Shown: positions 29,991 through 38,063 of the stretch, one piece after another
How the letters are laid out: every line of letters begins with the position of its first letter
Numbering within the stretch: the first letter of the stretch is position 1
DNA from: Streptomyces sp. NBC_01276
GTDB taxonomy: Bacteria; Actinomycetota; Actinomycetes; Streptomycetales; Streptomycetaceae
Reading direction: 5' to 3'
Assembly (NCBI RefSeq): GCF_041435355.1
Contig: NZ_CP108442.1
Coordinates: 3,658,001 to 3,722,000 of the forward strand
DNA length: 64,000 bases
Notes under the pieces: model-generated
The model's database searches: none
The model's input: the letters and a program-made list of their open reading frames with translations, nothing else
What the model was told of the DNA's origin: nothing
Translations under genes and position numbers: made by a program

Positions 29991-32270
29991 CTACTCATTC
30001 GTGTATTCCTCCACAACGGTGGCTCCGAGCTCCCTCACGATGAGGTCGTGTCCGGTCAGGGCGCTCTCGACGAGGTCGGGATCGTCCTCCTCGGCGAAGT
30101 CGTCCTCGGGGGCGACCGGCGGGGGCGCCTGCTGTACGGGCGGCTGCGGGGCGGGGGCCGACTGCTGGGGCGGCTGGTACTGCTGCTGCGGGGCGGGCGC
30201 CTGGGGCTGCTGCGGGGGCGGCTGCGGGGTGTAGGCGGGTGCGGCCGGGGCCCCGTACGAGGACTGCTGGACGGGGGCCGGGCTGCCGCCCCCGCCCGCG
30301 CCGACCACGGCGTCGATCTTCCAGTTGACCTGGAACTGCTCGGCCAGCACCGCCTTGAGGACGTCCTCGCTGCCGCTGCTCGCGAAGTTGTCGCGGGCTC
30401 CGGGGTTGGGGAAGCCCAGCTGGAGGGTGGTGCCGTCGAAGCCGGTGACCTGGGCGTTCTGGCTGAGCAGGATCCAGGTGAAGCGGCGGCGGTTCTTCAC
30501 GGCCTCCAGGATGCCGGGCCACATCGCCTGGACCTGCCCGGCGCCCGCGGCCATGCCGGGGGAGGGCGCGGCGACGGGGGCGGCGGCCTGCGCGGGGGCC
30601 GCCACGGGGGCGGCGGGCGCGGGCGCCGGGGCCCCGCTGCCGGGGGCGGCGGCGCTGGGCCAGGCCCCGGCGGTGGGCTGCGCGGGGGCGGGTGCGGCCG
30701 CGGGGGCGGGCTGCGCGGGGGCGGCGGCCGGCGCGGCGGCACCCGGCCAGGCGCCGGGGGCACCGCTGCCGGGCTGCGCGGCTCCGGGCCAGGCACCGGG
30801 GGCGGGCGCGGCGACGGGGGCCGGCGCGGCGACGGGGGCGGGCGCGGCGACGGGGGCGGCAGGGGCGGGCGCGGCGGAGGCGGCCGCAGGCGCGGAGACC
30901 GGGGCCGGGACCACGGGCGCCGCCGGAGCGGCCACGGGCGCCGGGGCCTCGTCCGGCACGGGACCCCGTACGGCGGCACGCGCGGCGGCGACCCCGCCGC
31001 CCGGCCCGGCCGGGGCCATGCCGTGCGCCTCGGGCGCGGGCACGTACCCCATGGCGGGCGCGGCCGCGGGCGGGGCGGTGAAGGCCCCGGCGGCGAAGGC
31101 ACCGGCGGGGGGCCCGCTGCGCTCCAGCCGGTCCAGCCGGGCCTGGAAGGAGCGCTCGTCGTCGAAGGCGGCCGGGAGCAGCACCCGGGCGCAGATCAGC
31201 TCCAGCTGCAGCCGGGGCGAGGTCGCCCCGCGCATCTCGGTGAGCCCGGCGTTGACCAGGTCGGCGGCGCGCGACAGCTCGGCGGCGCCGAAGACGGAGG
31301 CCTGGGCCTGCATCCGTTCCACGACGTCGGCGGGGGCGTCGATGAGCCCCTTCTCGCCGGCGTCGGGCACGGCGGCCAGGATCACCAGGTCGCGCAGCCG
31401 CTCCAGCAGGTCGGCGACGAAGCGGCGCGGGTCGTTGCCGCCCTCCACCACGCGGTCGACGGCCTCGAAGGCGGCGGCCCCGTCCCCGGCGGCGAAGGCG
31501 TCGATGACGGAGTCGAGGAGCGACCCCTCGGTGTAGCCGAGCAGGGAGGTCGCCATGGTGTACGTCACACCCTCGTCGGCGGCGCCGGCCAGCAGCTGGT
31601 CCATGACGGACATGGAGTCACGGACCGACCCGGCCCCGGCCCGCACGACGAGCGGCAGCACGCCGTCCTCGACCTTGGCGCCCTCACGGCCGCAGACCTC
31701 GCCCAGGTAGTCGCGCAGGGTGCCGGGCGGGACCAGCCGGAAGGGGTAGTGGTGCGTACGCGACCGGATGGTCCCGATGACCTTCTCGGGCTCCGTGGTG
31801 GCGAAGATGAACTTGAGGTGCTCCGGCGGCTCCTCGACCACCTTCAGCAGGGCGTTGAAGCCCGCCGAGGTGACCATGTGGGCCTCGTCGATGATGTAGA
31901 TCTTGTACCGGCTGGACGCGGGCCCGAAGAAGGCCTTCTCGCGCAGGTCACGGGCGTCGTCCACACCACCGTGCGAGGCGGCGTCGATCTCGATGACGTC
32001 GATCGATCCCGGGCCGTTCCGCGCCAGGTCGCGGCAGGACTGGCACTCGCCGCACGGATCGGGGGTGGGGCCCTGCTCACAGTTCAGGCAGCGGGCGAGG
32101 ATGCGCGCGCTGGTCGTCTTTCCGCAGCCGCGCGGCCCGCTGAACAGGTACGCGTGATTGACCCGGTTGTTCCGCAGGGCCTGCATCAGCGGGGCAGTGA
32201 CATGCTCCTGCCCGATGACCTCGGCGAACGACTCGGGGCGGTAGCGGCGGTACAGCGCAAGGGACGACAC
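29991..32270 (-). CDS. dnaX: DNA polymerase III gamma/tau subunit
   Basis: About 759 residues from the GTG at 32270. It is the clamp-loader motor: Walker A GPRGCGKTTSARIL, a four-Cys zinc module (CLNCEQGPTPDPCGECQSC), DEAH-type Walker B IIDEAHM and FATTEPEKV sensor 1. Beyond the AAA+ and collar domains lies a very long Ala/Pro linker (about 390-640) with 18-bp repeats, then a C-terminal tau-like domain and Pro/Gln tail. An in-frame ATG at 32300 is an alternative start; neither has a strong ribosome-binding site. The SRP RNA gene lies directly upstream on the same strand. Confidence 0.95.
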   Translation of the reverse strand: MSSLALYRRYRPESFAEVIGQEHVTAPLMQALRNNRVNHAYLFSGPRGCGKTTSARILARCLNCEQGPTPDPCGECQSCRDLARNGPGSIDVIEIDAASHGGVDDARDLREKAFFGPASSRYKIYIIDEAHMVTSAGFNALLKVVEEPPEHLKFIFATTEPEKVIGTIRSRTHHYPFRLVPPGTLRDYLGEVCGREGAKVEDGVLPLVVRAGAGSVRDSMSVMDQLLAGAADEGVTYTMATSLLGYTEGSLLDSVIDAFAAGDGAAAFEAVDRVVEGGNDPRRFVADLLERLRDLVILAAVPDAGEKGLIDAPADVVERMQAQASVFGAAELSRAADLVNAGLTEMRGATSPRLQLELICARVLLPAAFDDERSFQARLDRLERSGPPAGAFAAGAFTAPPAAAPAMGYVPAPEAHGMAPAGPGGGVAAARAAVRGPVPDEAPAPVAAPAAPVVPAPVSAPAAASAAPAPAAPVAAPAPVAAPAPVAAPAPGAWPGAAQPGSGAPGAWPGAAAPAAAPAQPAPAAAPAPAQPTAGAWPSAAAPGSGAPAPAPAAPVAAPAQAAAPVAAPSPGMAAGAGQVQAMWPGILEAVKNRRRFTWILLSQNAQVTGFDGTTLQLGFPNPGARDNFASSGSEDVLKAVLAEQFQVNWKIDAVVGAGGGGSPAPVQQSSYGAPAAPAYTPQPPPQQPQAPAPQQQYQPPQQSAPAPQPPVQQAPPPVAPEDDFAEEDDPDLVESALTGHDLIVRELGATVVEEYTNE
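30805..30858. repeat. 18-bp tandem repeat in dnaX linker
   Basis: Unit GGCGCGGCGACGGGGGCG, three copies (one base differs in the first), encoding the six-residue repeat APVAAP in the DnaX linker. Confidence 0.85.
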
Positions 32271-32340
32271 GTCTACGAGGTTATCCGGGCCCACCGACAT
32301 CAGCGGCCCGCCGACGCCCCCGGACCCGCCCCGGAACGCA

Positions 32341-32438
32341 AAGCGCCCCCCACGCACCCGCCAGAGCCCACTTACCCTTGCTGCCTTCCGGCCCTGGGGG
32401 AGTTGGGTGAGATAGCGCCACGTGAGGGGCTGGGCCCC
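32341..32438 (-). ncRNA. ffs: 4.5S signal recognition particle RNA
   Basis: On the minus strand the conserved SRP Alu-less core is present: CAGGGCCGGAAGGCAGCAAGG, with the GGAA tetraloop and the symmetric/asymmetric loop bases that bind Ffh. Flanking arms pair to make a long rod (GCCCCTCACG with CGTGGGGGGC and onward). This is the short bacterial SRP RNA that, with Ffh, targets nascent membrane and secreted proteins. Ends are estimated from the pairing. Position between dnaX and tRNA-Ser. Confidence 0.93.
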
Positions 32439-32576
32439 ACCCTAGCGGATCCCGGGCCCCGGAATCGACCCGCCCTCCGACCGATCCGCTCACCGGACCC
32501 CGCGCCGGCCCCCTCCGGAAACCCAAGATCGGATCGTGTTCGCGAGCACCCCTCAACGTCTTGTATTGTTTGCCGC

Positions 32577-32664
32577 GGAGGATTCGCCTAGTGGCCTAGG
32601 GCGCACGCTTGGAAAGCGTGTTGGGGGCAACCCCTCACGAGTTCGAATCTCGTATCCTCCGCCA
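32577..32664 (+). tRNA. tRNA-Ser (GGA)
   Basis: Acceptor GGAGGAT pairs with ATCCTCC; anticodon stem CACGC/GCGTG with loop TTGGAAA gives anticodon GGA; a long variable arm (TTGGGGGCAACCCCTC) marks a class II serine tRNA. Discriminator G and an encoded CCA end (32662-32664), unlike the other tRNAs here. Confidence 0.96.
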
Positions 32665-32685
32665 GTGCCTCACCGGGCACGTTGT

Positions 32686-32719
32686 CGAAAAGCCCCGCTG
32701 CTCGCAGCGGGGCTTTTCG
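32686..32719. terminator. Terminator after tRNA-Ser
   Basis: CGAAAAGCCCCGCTG pairs perfectly with CAGCGGGGCTTTTCG (15 bp) around CTCG; A and T runs on both sides let it work for the tRNA and for the convergent PadR gene. Confidence 0.9.
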
Positions 32720-32773
32720 TTTGCCCCCGCCACCCGGGGGCGGCGGGGGCAGGGAGCAGGGGGCCGGGCCCCG

Positions 32774-33286
32774 CTAGCCGATGCGGTCCGCGGCCCACTC
32801 GGCCCACTCGCGGCGCATGGCGTTGAGGCGGAGGCCGTACTCCAGGGCGATGCGGCCGTGGACCGACAAGGGGTCGTCGCCCCAGTCGATGGACTCCTCC
32901 AGGCGGCGCAGGTCCTCGCACTCCCGCTCGGACATGTCCGCGAGCCAGGTGAGGTAGCCCCGCGCCCGCTCCGGGGGGAGCACGTTGAGGAAGAAGACGC
33001 GCAGCAGGAGGTCGCTGCGGGTGTTGCGCTGAGGTCTCGTCTCGGTGAGCCAGTGGCGCAGTTCGGTCAGGCCCTCGTCGGTGAGGGTGTACTCCTTGCG
33101 GCCGCGCGGGCCCTCCGCCGAGACGGTGATCAGGCCGTCGGCGGCCAGCTTGGAGAGCTCCGTGTACATCTGGCTCTGGGTGGCCGGCCAGACGTTGGCC
33201 AGTGAGGTCTCGAAGCGCTTGAGCAGGTCGTAACCGCTGGCCGGGCGCTCTGACAGGAGTCCGAGGAGGGCGTGTCGAAGGCTCAT
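32774..33286 (-). CDS. PadR-family transcriptional regulator
   Basis: A 170-residue PadR regulator: N-terminal winged helix (HALLGLLSERPASGYDLLKRFE, SQMYTELSKLAADGLI, GRKEYTLTDEG) and C-terminal helical dimerisation part (Vir-type). The ATG at 33286 places the conserved start MSLRHALLGLL first; an upstream in-frame start adds ten residues. Divergent from a membrane protein/carotenoid oxygenase operon, with two palindromes between; it is the likely repressor of that operon and itself. Confidence 0.92.
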   Translation of the reverse strand: MSLRHALLGLLSERPASGYDLLKRFETSLANVWPATQSQMYTELSKLAADGLITVSAEGPRGRKEYTLTDEGLTELRHWLTETRPQRNTRSDLLLRVFFLNVLPPERARGYLTWLADMSERECEDLRRLEESIDWGDDPLSVHGRIALEYGLRLNAMRREWAEWAADRIG

Positions 33287-33310
33287 GCCCCTCACTTTAC
33301 CTTCCATCCT

Positions 33311-33350
33311 TGACATGTCAGTTGTGGAACATCTAACTTCGACATGTCAG
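33311..33350. promoter_or_regulatory. Twin PadR operator palindromes
   Basis: TGACATGTCA (33311-33320, perfect palindrome) and CGACATGTCA (33340-33349, perfect core GACATGTC) are 29 bp apart centre to centre in the PadR/membrane-protein intergenic region. Their placement just upstream of both starts supports shared repression by PadR. Confidence 0.78.
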
Positions 33351-33384
33351 AACAGGAATGTCAGGCAGACCGGGGGCCCTTTCG

Positions 33385-33945
33385 ATGTCGTACGTCCGCA
33401 CCTTCCTCCCGTGGATCGTCTTCGCGGTGTTCCCGTCCGCCCAGTGGCAGTGGGGCGCGCTCGCCGGACTGGTCGCCGCGGTGGCCGTGACCCTCCAGCA
33501 GCGCCGGGCCGGGGCCGGCTTCGACGCGCTGATCATCGAGATCGGGTCGGCGGTCTTCTTCGCGGCCCTGGCGGCCATCGCCTTCGCCGATCCGGACTCC
33601 GGGGCGCACGCCTACTCCGCGGCCCTCTCCTCGGCCACCCTGGCCCTCATCGCCGGGGGCTCGCTGCTCGTGGGCAAGCCGTTCACCCTCGGCATCGCCA
33701 AGCGCACCACTCCCCGCGAGATCTGGGGCCTGAAGCCCTTCGTCCGGGTCAACACCGTCATCACCGGCGTGTGGACCGCCGCCTTCGCGGTCACGGCCGC
33801 CGCCCTCGCGGCCCTCGCCCACGCGGGCCAGGGACACTCGGCCTCCGCGACGCTGGTCCAGGCCGCCGGGTTCGTCGTCCCGATGCTCTTCACGGTCCGC
33901 TACGTCGCCGCCGTCCAGGCCAAGGCGAAGGGCGGAGAGCGATGA
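33385..33945 (+). CDS. Small multi-pass membrane protein
   Basis: A 186-residue protein with about five or six hydrophobic segments and a conserved-looking cytoplasmic motif GKPFTLGIAKRTTPREIW. I do not recognise the family. The ATG at 33385 is used; an in-frame ATG at 33358 is possible. It overlaps the carotenoid oxygenase start by 4 bases (ATGA), so the two are translated together and probably act together, perhaps providing membrane access for a lipid-soluble substrate (inference). Confidence 0.75.
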   Translation: MSYVRTFLPWIVFAVFPSAQWQWGALAGLVAAVAVTLQQRRAGAGFDALIIEIGSAVFFAALAAIAFADPDSGAHAYSAALSSATLALIAGGSLLVGKPFTLGIAKRTTPREIWGLKPFVRVNTVITGVWTAAFAVTAAALAALAHAGQGHSASATLVQAAGFVVPMLFTVRYVAAVQAKAKGGER

Positions 33946-35249
33946 GCACCCCCCGCCACCTCGCCGGCAACTACGCCCCGGTCCGGGAGGAACTCACCTC
34001 CCACGACCTCACCGTCACCGGACGGCTCCCCGACGCGCTGACCGGCTGGTACCTGCGCAACGGGCCGAACCCGGCCGACGCCGCCTCCGCCCACTGGTTC
34101 TTCGGGGACGGCATGGTCCACGGAGTCCGGCTGGAGGGCGGTCGCGCCGTCTCGTACCGCAACCGCTGGGTGCGCACCAGCACCTTCACCGACGGCGCCC
34201 GCGGGTACGACGAGCGGGGTCGCCGCGACCTCACCGCGGGACCGGCCAACACCCATGTCGTGCGGCACGCCGGGCGCACCCTCGCCCTCGTCGAGACGGC
34301 CCTGCCGTACGAGCTCTCCCCCGGCCTGGACACCGTCGGCCCGTACGACTTCGGCGGGAGGCTGACCACCGCGATGACCGCGCACCCCAAGGCCTGCCCC
34401 GTCACCGGGGAGCTGCACTTCTTCGGCTACGGGATCACGGAGGCCCCGTACCTCACCTACCACCGGGCGGACGCCTCGGGCGAGTTGACGCTCAGCAGGC
34501 CGGTCGAGGTGCCCGGCCCGACGATGATGCACGACTTCGCCCTCACCGCCGGGCACGTGGTCTTCATGGACCTGCCCGTGGTGTTCGACCTCGGCCTCGT
34601 CGGCCAGGGGATGCCCTACCGCTGGGACGACGGCTACGGGGCGCGGCTGGGGCTGCTGCGCCGCGACGACCCGCACGGGCGGGTGCGGTGGTTCGACATC
34701 GACCCCTGCTACGTGTTCCACACGCTCAACGCGTACGACGCGCCGGACGGGACGGTCGTCGTGCACGGCATGCGCTACCCGGAGCTGGGGCGGCGCGCGG
34801 CGGACGGGTCCGTCGACGAGGACCAGCAGGCCGTGCTCTGGAAGTGGACGGCCGATCCGGCCACGGGGACCGTCCGGGAGGAGCAGTGCGACGACCGGCC
34901 CGGCGAGTTCCCCCGGGTGGACGACCGGCTGACCGGGCTGGACGCGGCGTTCGGCCACGTGACCTGCGGGAGCGCCCTGGTCCGCTACGACCTGCGGACC
35001 GGCGCCTCGGCCTCCCACGACTTCGGTCCGGGGCGCACGCCGGGCGAGGCCGCGTTCGCCCCGGCCGACGCGGACGGGGGCGGGCCGGGCTGGCTGATGA
35101 CCTACGTCCACGACGCCCGCACCGACCGCAGCGACCTGGTCGTCCTGGACGCGGACGACCTCGCGGCACCGCCGGTCGCCACCGTCCACCTCCCGGCCCG
35201 CGTGCCGCACGGCTTCCACGGCAACTGGCTGGCCGACCCCGAGGGCTGA
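33942..35249 (+). CDS. Carotenoid oxygenase (RPE65/CCD family)
   Basis: A 435-residue retinal-pigment-epithelium/carotenoid cleavage family enzyme, a non-heme iron dioxygenase cutting polyene double bonds. The start WYLRNGPNPA and the four iron-binding His contexts are present (AHPK, MMHDFALT, VFHTLNAYD and the final PHGFHGNWL). Lignostilbene-type substrates are also possible. No carotenoid synthesis genes are nearby. Coupled to the upstream membrane protein and probably repressed by PadR. Confidence 0.92.
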   Translation: MSTPRHLAGNYAPVREELTSHDLTVTGRLPDALTGWYLRNGPNPADAASAHWFFGDGMVHGVRLEGGRAVSYRNRWVRTSTFTDGARGYDERGRRDLTAGPANTHVVRHAGRTLALVETALPYELSPGLDTVGPYDFGGRLTTAMTAHPKACPVTGELHFFGYGITEAPYLTYHRADASGELTLSRPVEVPGPTMMHDFALTAGHVVFMDLPVVFDLGLVGQGMPYRWDDGYGARLGLLRRDDPHGRVRWFDIDPCYVFHTLNAYDAPDGTVVVHGMRYPELGRRAADGSVDEDQQAVLWKWTADPATGTVREEQCDDRPGEFPRVDDRLTGLDAAFGHVTCGSALVRYDLRTGASASHDFGPGRTPGEAAFAPADADGGGPGWLMTYVHDARTDRSDLVVLDADDLAAPPVATVHLPARVPHGFHGNWLADPEG

Positions 35250-35266
35250 GACCCGGGGGCCGGGGC

Positions 35267-35944
35267 TCAGGGGAGGGCGCGGCGCAGGGAGGCCGGGGTG
35301 GTGAACAGGTGCGTGTGGAGGCCCTGGGCCCGGGCGGCGCGGAGGTTCTCCTCGCGGTCGTCCACGAAGAGGATCCGGCCGGGTTCGAGGCCGAGCGCGC
35401 ACAGGGCCCAGGCGTAGGCCTCCGGTTCGGGTTTGGCGTGGCCGATCCGGCAGGAGAGGGCGCGGACCCGGAAGTGGCCGAGCCAGGGGTGGTGGCGCTC
35501 GTAGTGGGCGGCGAGGTCCTCGGGGATGTTCGACAGGAGCGCGATCGTCCGGCCGCTCGCGGCGAGTTCCCCGATCAGGTCCACCATCTCCTCGTCGACG
35601 GCGCTCCAGCTCGCGGTGTCGGCCTCGACCAGGGCGGCGGTGCGGCGCGCGTCGAAGCGGACGCCGAGGGCCCCGGCGACGGCGCGCCAGTACTCGGGGC
35701 CGGTGAGGTCTCCCCGGTCGTAGGGCGGGCGCAGGGACCAGTACGCGTCCCGGAACACCGGGGCGGGCACGCCGGCGGTGGCGACGAGCCGGGCCCACCC
35801 CTCGGGGGACTGGTGGCGGGCGATGACGCCGAAGAGGTCGAACAGCACCGTGTCGGGGGTCGCGGAAGTCGAGGGGCTCGCGGGAGTCGAGGGGCTCGCG
35901 GGAGTCGCCGGGTTCAGGGGAGTCGCCGGGTTCACGGGGTTCAC
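35267..35944 (-). CDS. HAD-superfamily hydrolase
   Basis: A 225-residue HAD phosphatase, subfamily I-A3-like. After an odd N-terminal Pro/Thr/Ser repeat (about 30 residues) come VLFDLFGVI (motif I with only the first Asp; the usual DxD second Asp is Phe-Gly here as in the haloacid-type group), LLSNIPED (motif II), GHAKPEPEAY (motif III Lys) and FVDDREENL (motif IV). The GTG start overlaps the DeoR stop (GTGA), so it is translated with that regulator. Substrate unknown, perhaps a sugar phosphate given the DeoR partner. Confidence 0.88.
   Translation of the reverse strand: MNPVNPATPLNPATPASPSTPASPSTSATPDTVLFDLFGVIARHQSPEGWARLVATAGVPAPVFRDAYWSLRPPYDRGDLTGPEYWRAVAGALGVRFDARRTAALVEADTASWSAVDEEMVDLIGELAASGRTIALLSNIPEDLAAHYERHHPWLGHFRVRALSCRIGHAKPEPEAYAWALCALGLEPGRILFVDDREENLRAARAQGLHTHLFTTPASLRRALP
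35866..35937. repeat. 18-bp tandem repeat at the HAD gene 5' end
   Basis: Four copies of an 18-bp unit: two GAGTCGAGGGGCTCGCGG-type (35866-35901) and two GAGTCGCCGGGTTCACGG-type (35902-35937). They encode the NPATPx/SPSTPA hexapeptides at the protein N-terminus, an added tail not needed for the HAD fold. Confidence 0.88.
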
Positions 35945-36705
35945 GCCTTCCGTACGGTGACGCCCGCGGCCGTCAGCGCCCCGGTCTCCCCGTCCGGGGC
36001 GTCCTCGCCGGTCACGACGGCGTGCAGCCGGGACGCCGGGGTCACGTGGGCCAGGGCAGTACGGGAGAGCTTGGCGGGTTCGGCGACGGCGATGACGCGG
36101 CGGGACGACGCAATGGCCGCGCGCTTGACGGCGGCGTCGGCCAGGTCGTAGGCGGTCAGGCCGGCGGCGGCGGTCAGCCCGCAGCAGCCGATGATCGCGG
36201 TGTCGAAGCGCAGGGCGGCGAGGGAGGCCTCGGTCAGCGGGCCGGTCAGGGAGAGCTCCCCGCGGCGCGGCTGGCCGCCGGGCAGCAGCAGCGTCAACCG
36301 CGGGGCGTCCGCGAGGGCGTTGGCCGCGTGCAGGGACAGCGGCATCACGGTGAGGCGCCGGTGGTGCAGGGCGCGCGCCACCTCCAGGCAGGTGGTCCCG
36401 CTGTCCACGACGACCGATTCCCCGTCCGCGATCAGCGCGGCGGCCTCGGCCGCGATGCGCCGCTTGACCTCCAGGCCCTCCTGGGCGCGCAGGGCGAAGG
36501 GGGGTTCCTCGCCGCGCAGCAGCAGGCTGCGGGCGCCGCCGCGGTAGCGCTCCAGCACGCCCTGTTCGGCCAGGGCCTCCAGGTCTCGCCGGATCGTCAT
36601 CTCGGAGGCGCCGGTGAGCTCGGCCAGCTCCAGGACGCTGCGGCTGCCGCTCTCGCGCACCGCGTCGGTGATCTGCCTCAGTCGGTCTGCACTCATATCC
36701 CCCAT
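35941..36705 (-). CDS. DeoR-family transcriptional regulator
   Basis: A 254-residue DeoR regulator: N-terminal helix-turn-helix (LELAELTGASEMTIRRDLEALAEQG) and a C-terminal DeoRC sugar-phosphate sensor domain with DSGTTCLEVA. The ATG at 36705 has AGAGG 6 bases upstream; a second ATG at 36696 is possible. Divergent from an MFS transporter and coupled to the HAD gene, forming a probable sugar uptake/phosphate metabolism module with repeated operator half-sites between. Confidence 0.92.
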   Translation of the reverse strand: MGDMSADRLRQITDAVRESGSRSVLELAELTGASEMTIRRDLEALAEQGVLERYRGGARSLLLRGEEPPFALRAQEGLEVKRRIAAEAAALIADGESVVVDSGTTCLEVARALHHRRLTVMPLSLHAANALADAPRLTLLLPGGQPRRGELSLTGPLTEASLAALRFDTAIIGCCGLTAAAGLTAYDLADAAVKRAAIASSRRVIAVAEPAKLSRTALAHVTPASRLHAVVTGEDAPDGETGALTAAGVTVRKA

Positions 36706-36717
36706 TCAACACCTCTG

Positions 36718-36768
36718 ATGTTCGAAGAGCAAGATTCCGAACATGAATCATGTTTGTTATGTTCGAAC
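36718..36768. promoter_or_regulatory. Three ATGTTCGAA-type half-sites (DeoR operator)
   Basis: ATGTTCGAA (36718-36726), its reverse complement in TTCCGAACAT (36735-36744, one extra base) and ATGTTCGAAC (36759-36768) lie in the DeoR/MFS gap. DeoR proteins often use repeated TTCGAACAT-like sites, so this is the likely operator. The last copy overlaps two of the possible MFS start codons. Confidence 0.7.
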
Positions 36769-36770
36769 GC

Positions 36771-37982
36771 ATGGAGACTTCCCTGCGGAACGGGCGACGG
36801 GCCACCTTCGCCTTCTTCCTCCTCAACGGCTTCCTCATGGGCATGTGGATCGTTCACATCCCCGTCGTGGAACAGCGCACGGGCATCGGCCACGCGGAGC
36901 TCGGCAGGCTCCTCCTCCTCCTGGGCGCCGGGGCCTTCCTCGGCATGCGCCTGGCCGGGCCGCTCACCGACCGCCTCGGCGCCCGCAGGGTCCTCCCGGC
37001 GAGCGCGGCCCTGTGCGGCGCGGCCGTCGTCCTGCCGGGCCTGGCCGGCGGCGCCCCCGGCCTGGGTGCGGCCCTGCTGCTGCTCGGGATCGGCAACGGC
37101 ACCCTGGACGTGAGCATGAACGCCCACGCCGTCGAGGTGGAGCGCGGCTACGGCAGGCCCCTCATGTCCGCCTTCCACGCCGCGTTCTCCGTCGGCGGGG
37201 TGCTCGCCGCGGTGGCGGGCGCCCTGGTGCTCGACCGGGGCTGGAGCCCGGCCGCCGTGCTGGGGGCCACCGCGGCCGGGAGCCTCGTCGTCACGGCGGG
37301 CGCCACCCGGCTCCTGCTGCCCCGCGCCCCCGCGGACACCCCCTCCGGCCCGGCCGGAGCCGGCCCGCTCTCCGGCGGTCCGGCCACCGGCGGTGCCGTC
37401 GCCACGGCCCGCCGCACCGCGTCCCCGCGCCGCATCCGGATCCTGGCCGGTCTCGCGTTCCTGCTCATGCTCTGCGAGGGAGTCGCCAACGACTGGAGCA
37501 CCCCGCACCTGCGGGACGTCCTCGGCGCGCCCGCCGGCACCGCCGCCCTCGCCTACGGGGCCTTCGCCACCGCCATGACCGCCGGACGGATGCTCGCCGA
37601 CCGGGTGTCGGGGCGCCTCGGCCCGGCGGCCGTCCTGCGCGCCGGCTCGGCCGTCGCCGCGGCGGGCCTGGCCCTGGCCGCGCTCGCCCCCGACGTCCCG
37701 GTGGCCCTGACCGGGTGGGCCGTGCTGGGCGCGGGCCTGTCCGGCTGCGTCCCCCAGCTCTTCAGTGCCGCGGGCCACGCCGACCCGGCCGCCGCCGGGG
37801 CCAACGTCGCCCGGGTCGCGGGCCTCGGCTACCTCGGGATGCTCGCCGGACCGGCGGTGATCGGCCCGCTGACCCACCTCGTCCCGCTCGGCCCCGCGCT
37901 GTTGCTGCCGGTCGCGCTGTGCCTGGTGGTCTGCGCCGCCTCCGGGGTCCTCGCGGGGGAGCACCCGTCGCGGACCCCCTGA
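36771..37982 (+). CDS. MFS transporter (sugar/YbjJ-FucP-like)
   Basis: A 403-residue transporter with 12 predicted membrane segments and the MFS loop LAGPLTDRLGARRV between segments 2 and 3. MNAHAVEVE with AFHAAFSVGG resembles the YbjJ/FucP branch, suggesting a sugar or small metabolite. ATGs at 36750, 36759 and 36771 are all in frame; none has a clear ribosome-binding site, and the innermost is chosen because the first two overlap the operator. Divergent from the DeoR/HAD pair. Confidence 0.88.
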   Translation: METSLRNGRRATFAFFLLNGFLMGMWIVHIPVVEQRTGIGHAELGRLLLLLGAGAFLGMRLAGPLTDRLGARRVLPASAALCGAAVVLPGLAGGAPGLGAALLLLGIGNGTLDVSMNAHAVEVERGYGRPLMSAFHAAFSVGGVLAAVAGALVLDRGWSPAAVLGATAAGSLVVTAGATRLLLPRAPADTPSGPAGAGPLSGGPATGGAVATARRTASPRRIRILAGLAFLLMLCEGVANDWSTPHLRDVLGAPAGTAALAYGAFATAMTAGRMLADRVSGRLGPAAVLRAGSAVAAAGLALAALAPDVPVALTGWAVLGAGLSGCVPQLFSAAGHADPAAAGANVARVAGLGYLGMLAGPAVIGPLTHLVPLGPALLLPVALCLVVCAASGVLAGEHPSRTP

Positions 37983-38063
37983 CCGGCGGCGGCCCCTGAC
38001 CGGCGGCGGGCCCGCCCGGCGCGGTGCCGTCGTACGCCCCTGACCTCTCGGCATGCTGAAGGC

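Noticed and set aside
32577..32664. tRNA-Ser as an integration site (att) for a mobile element
   Set aside because: No integrase, no partial repeat of the tRNA end and no foreign composition nearby; the same test was negative for the tRNA-Gly and tRNA-Asp loci.
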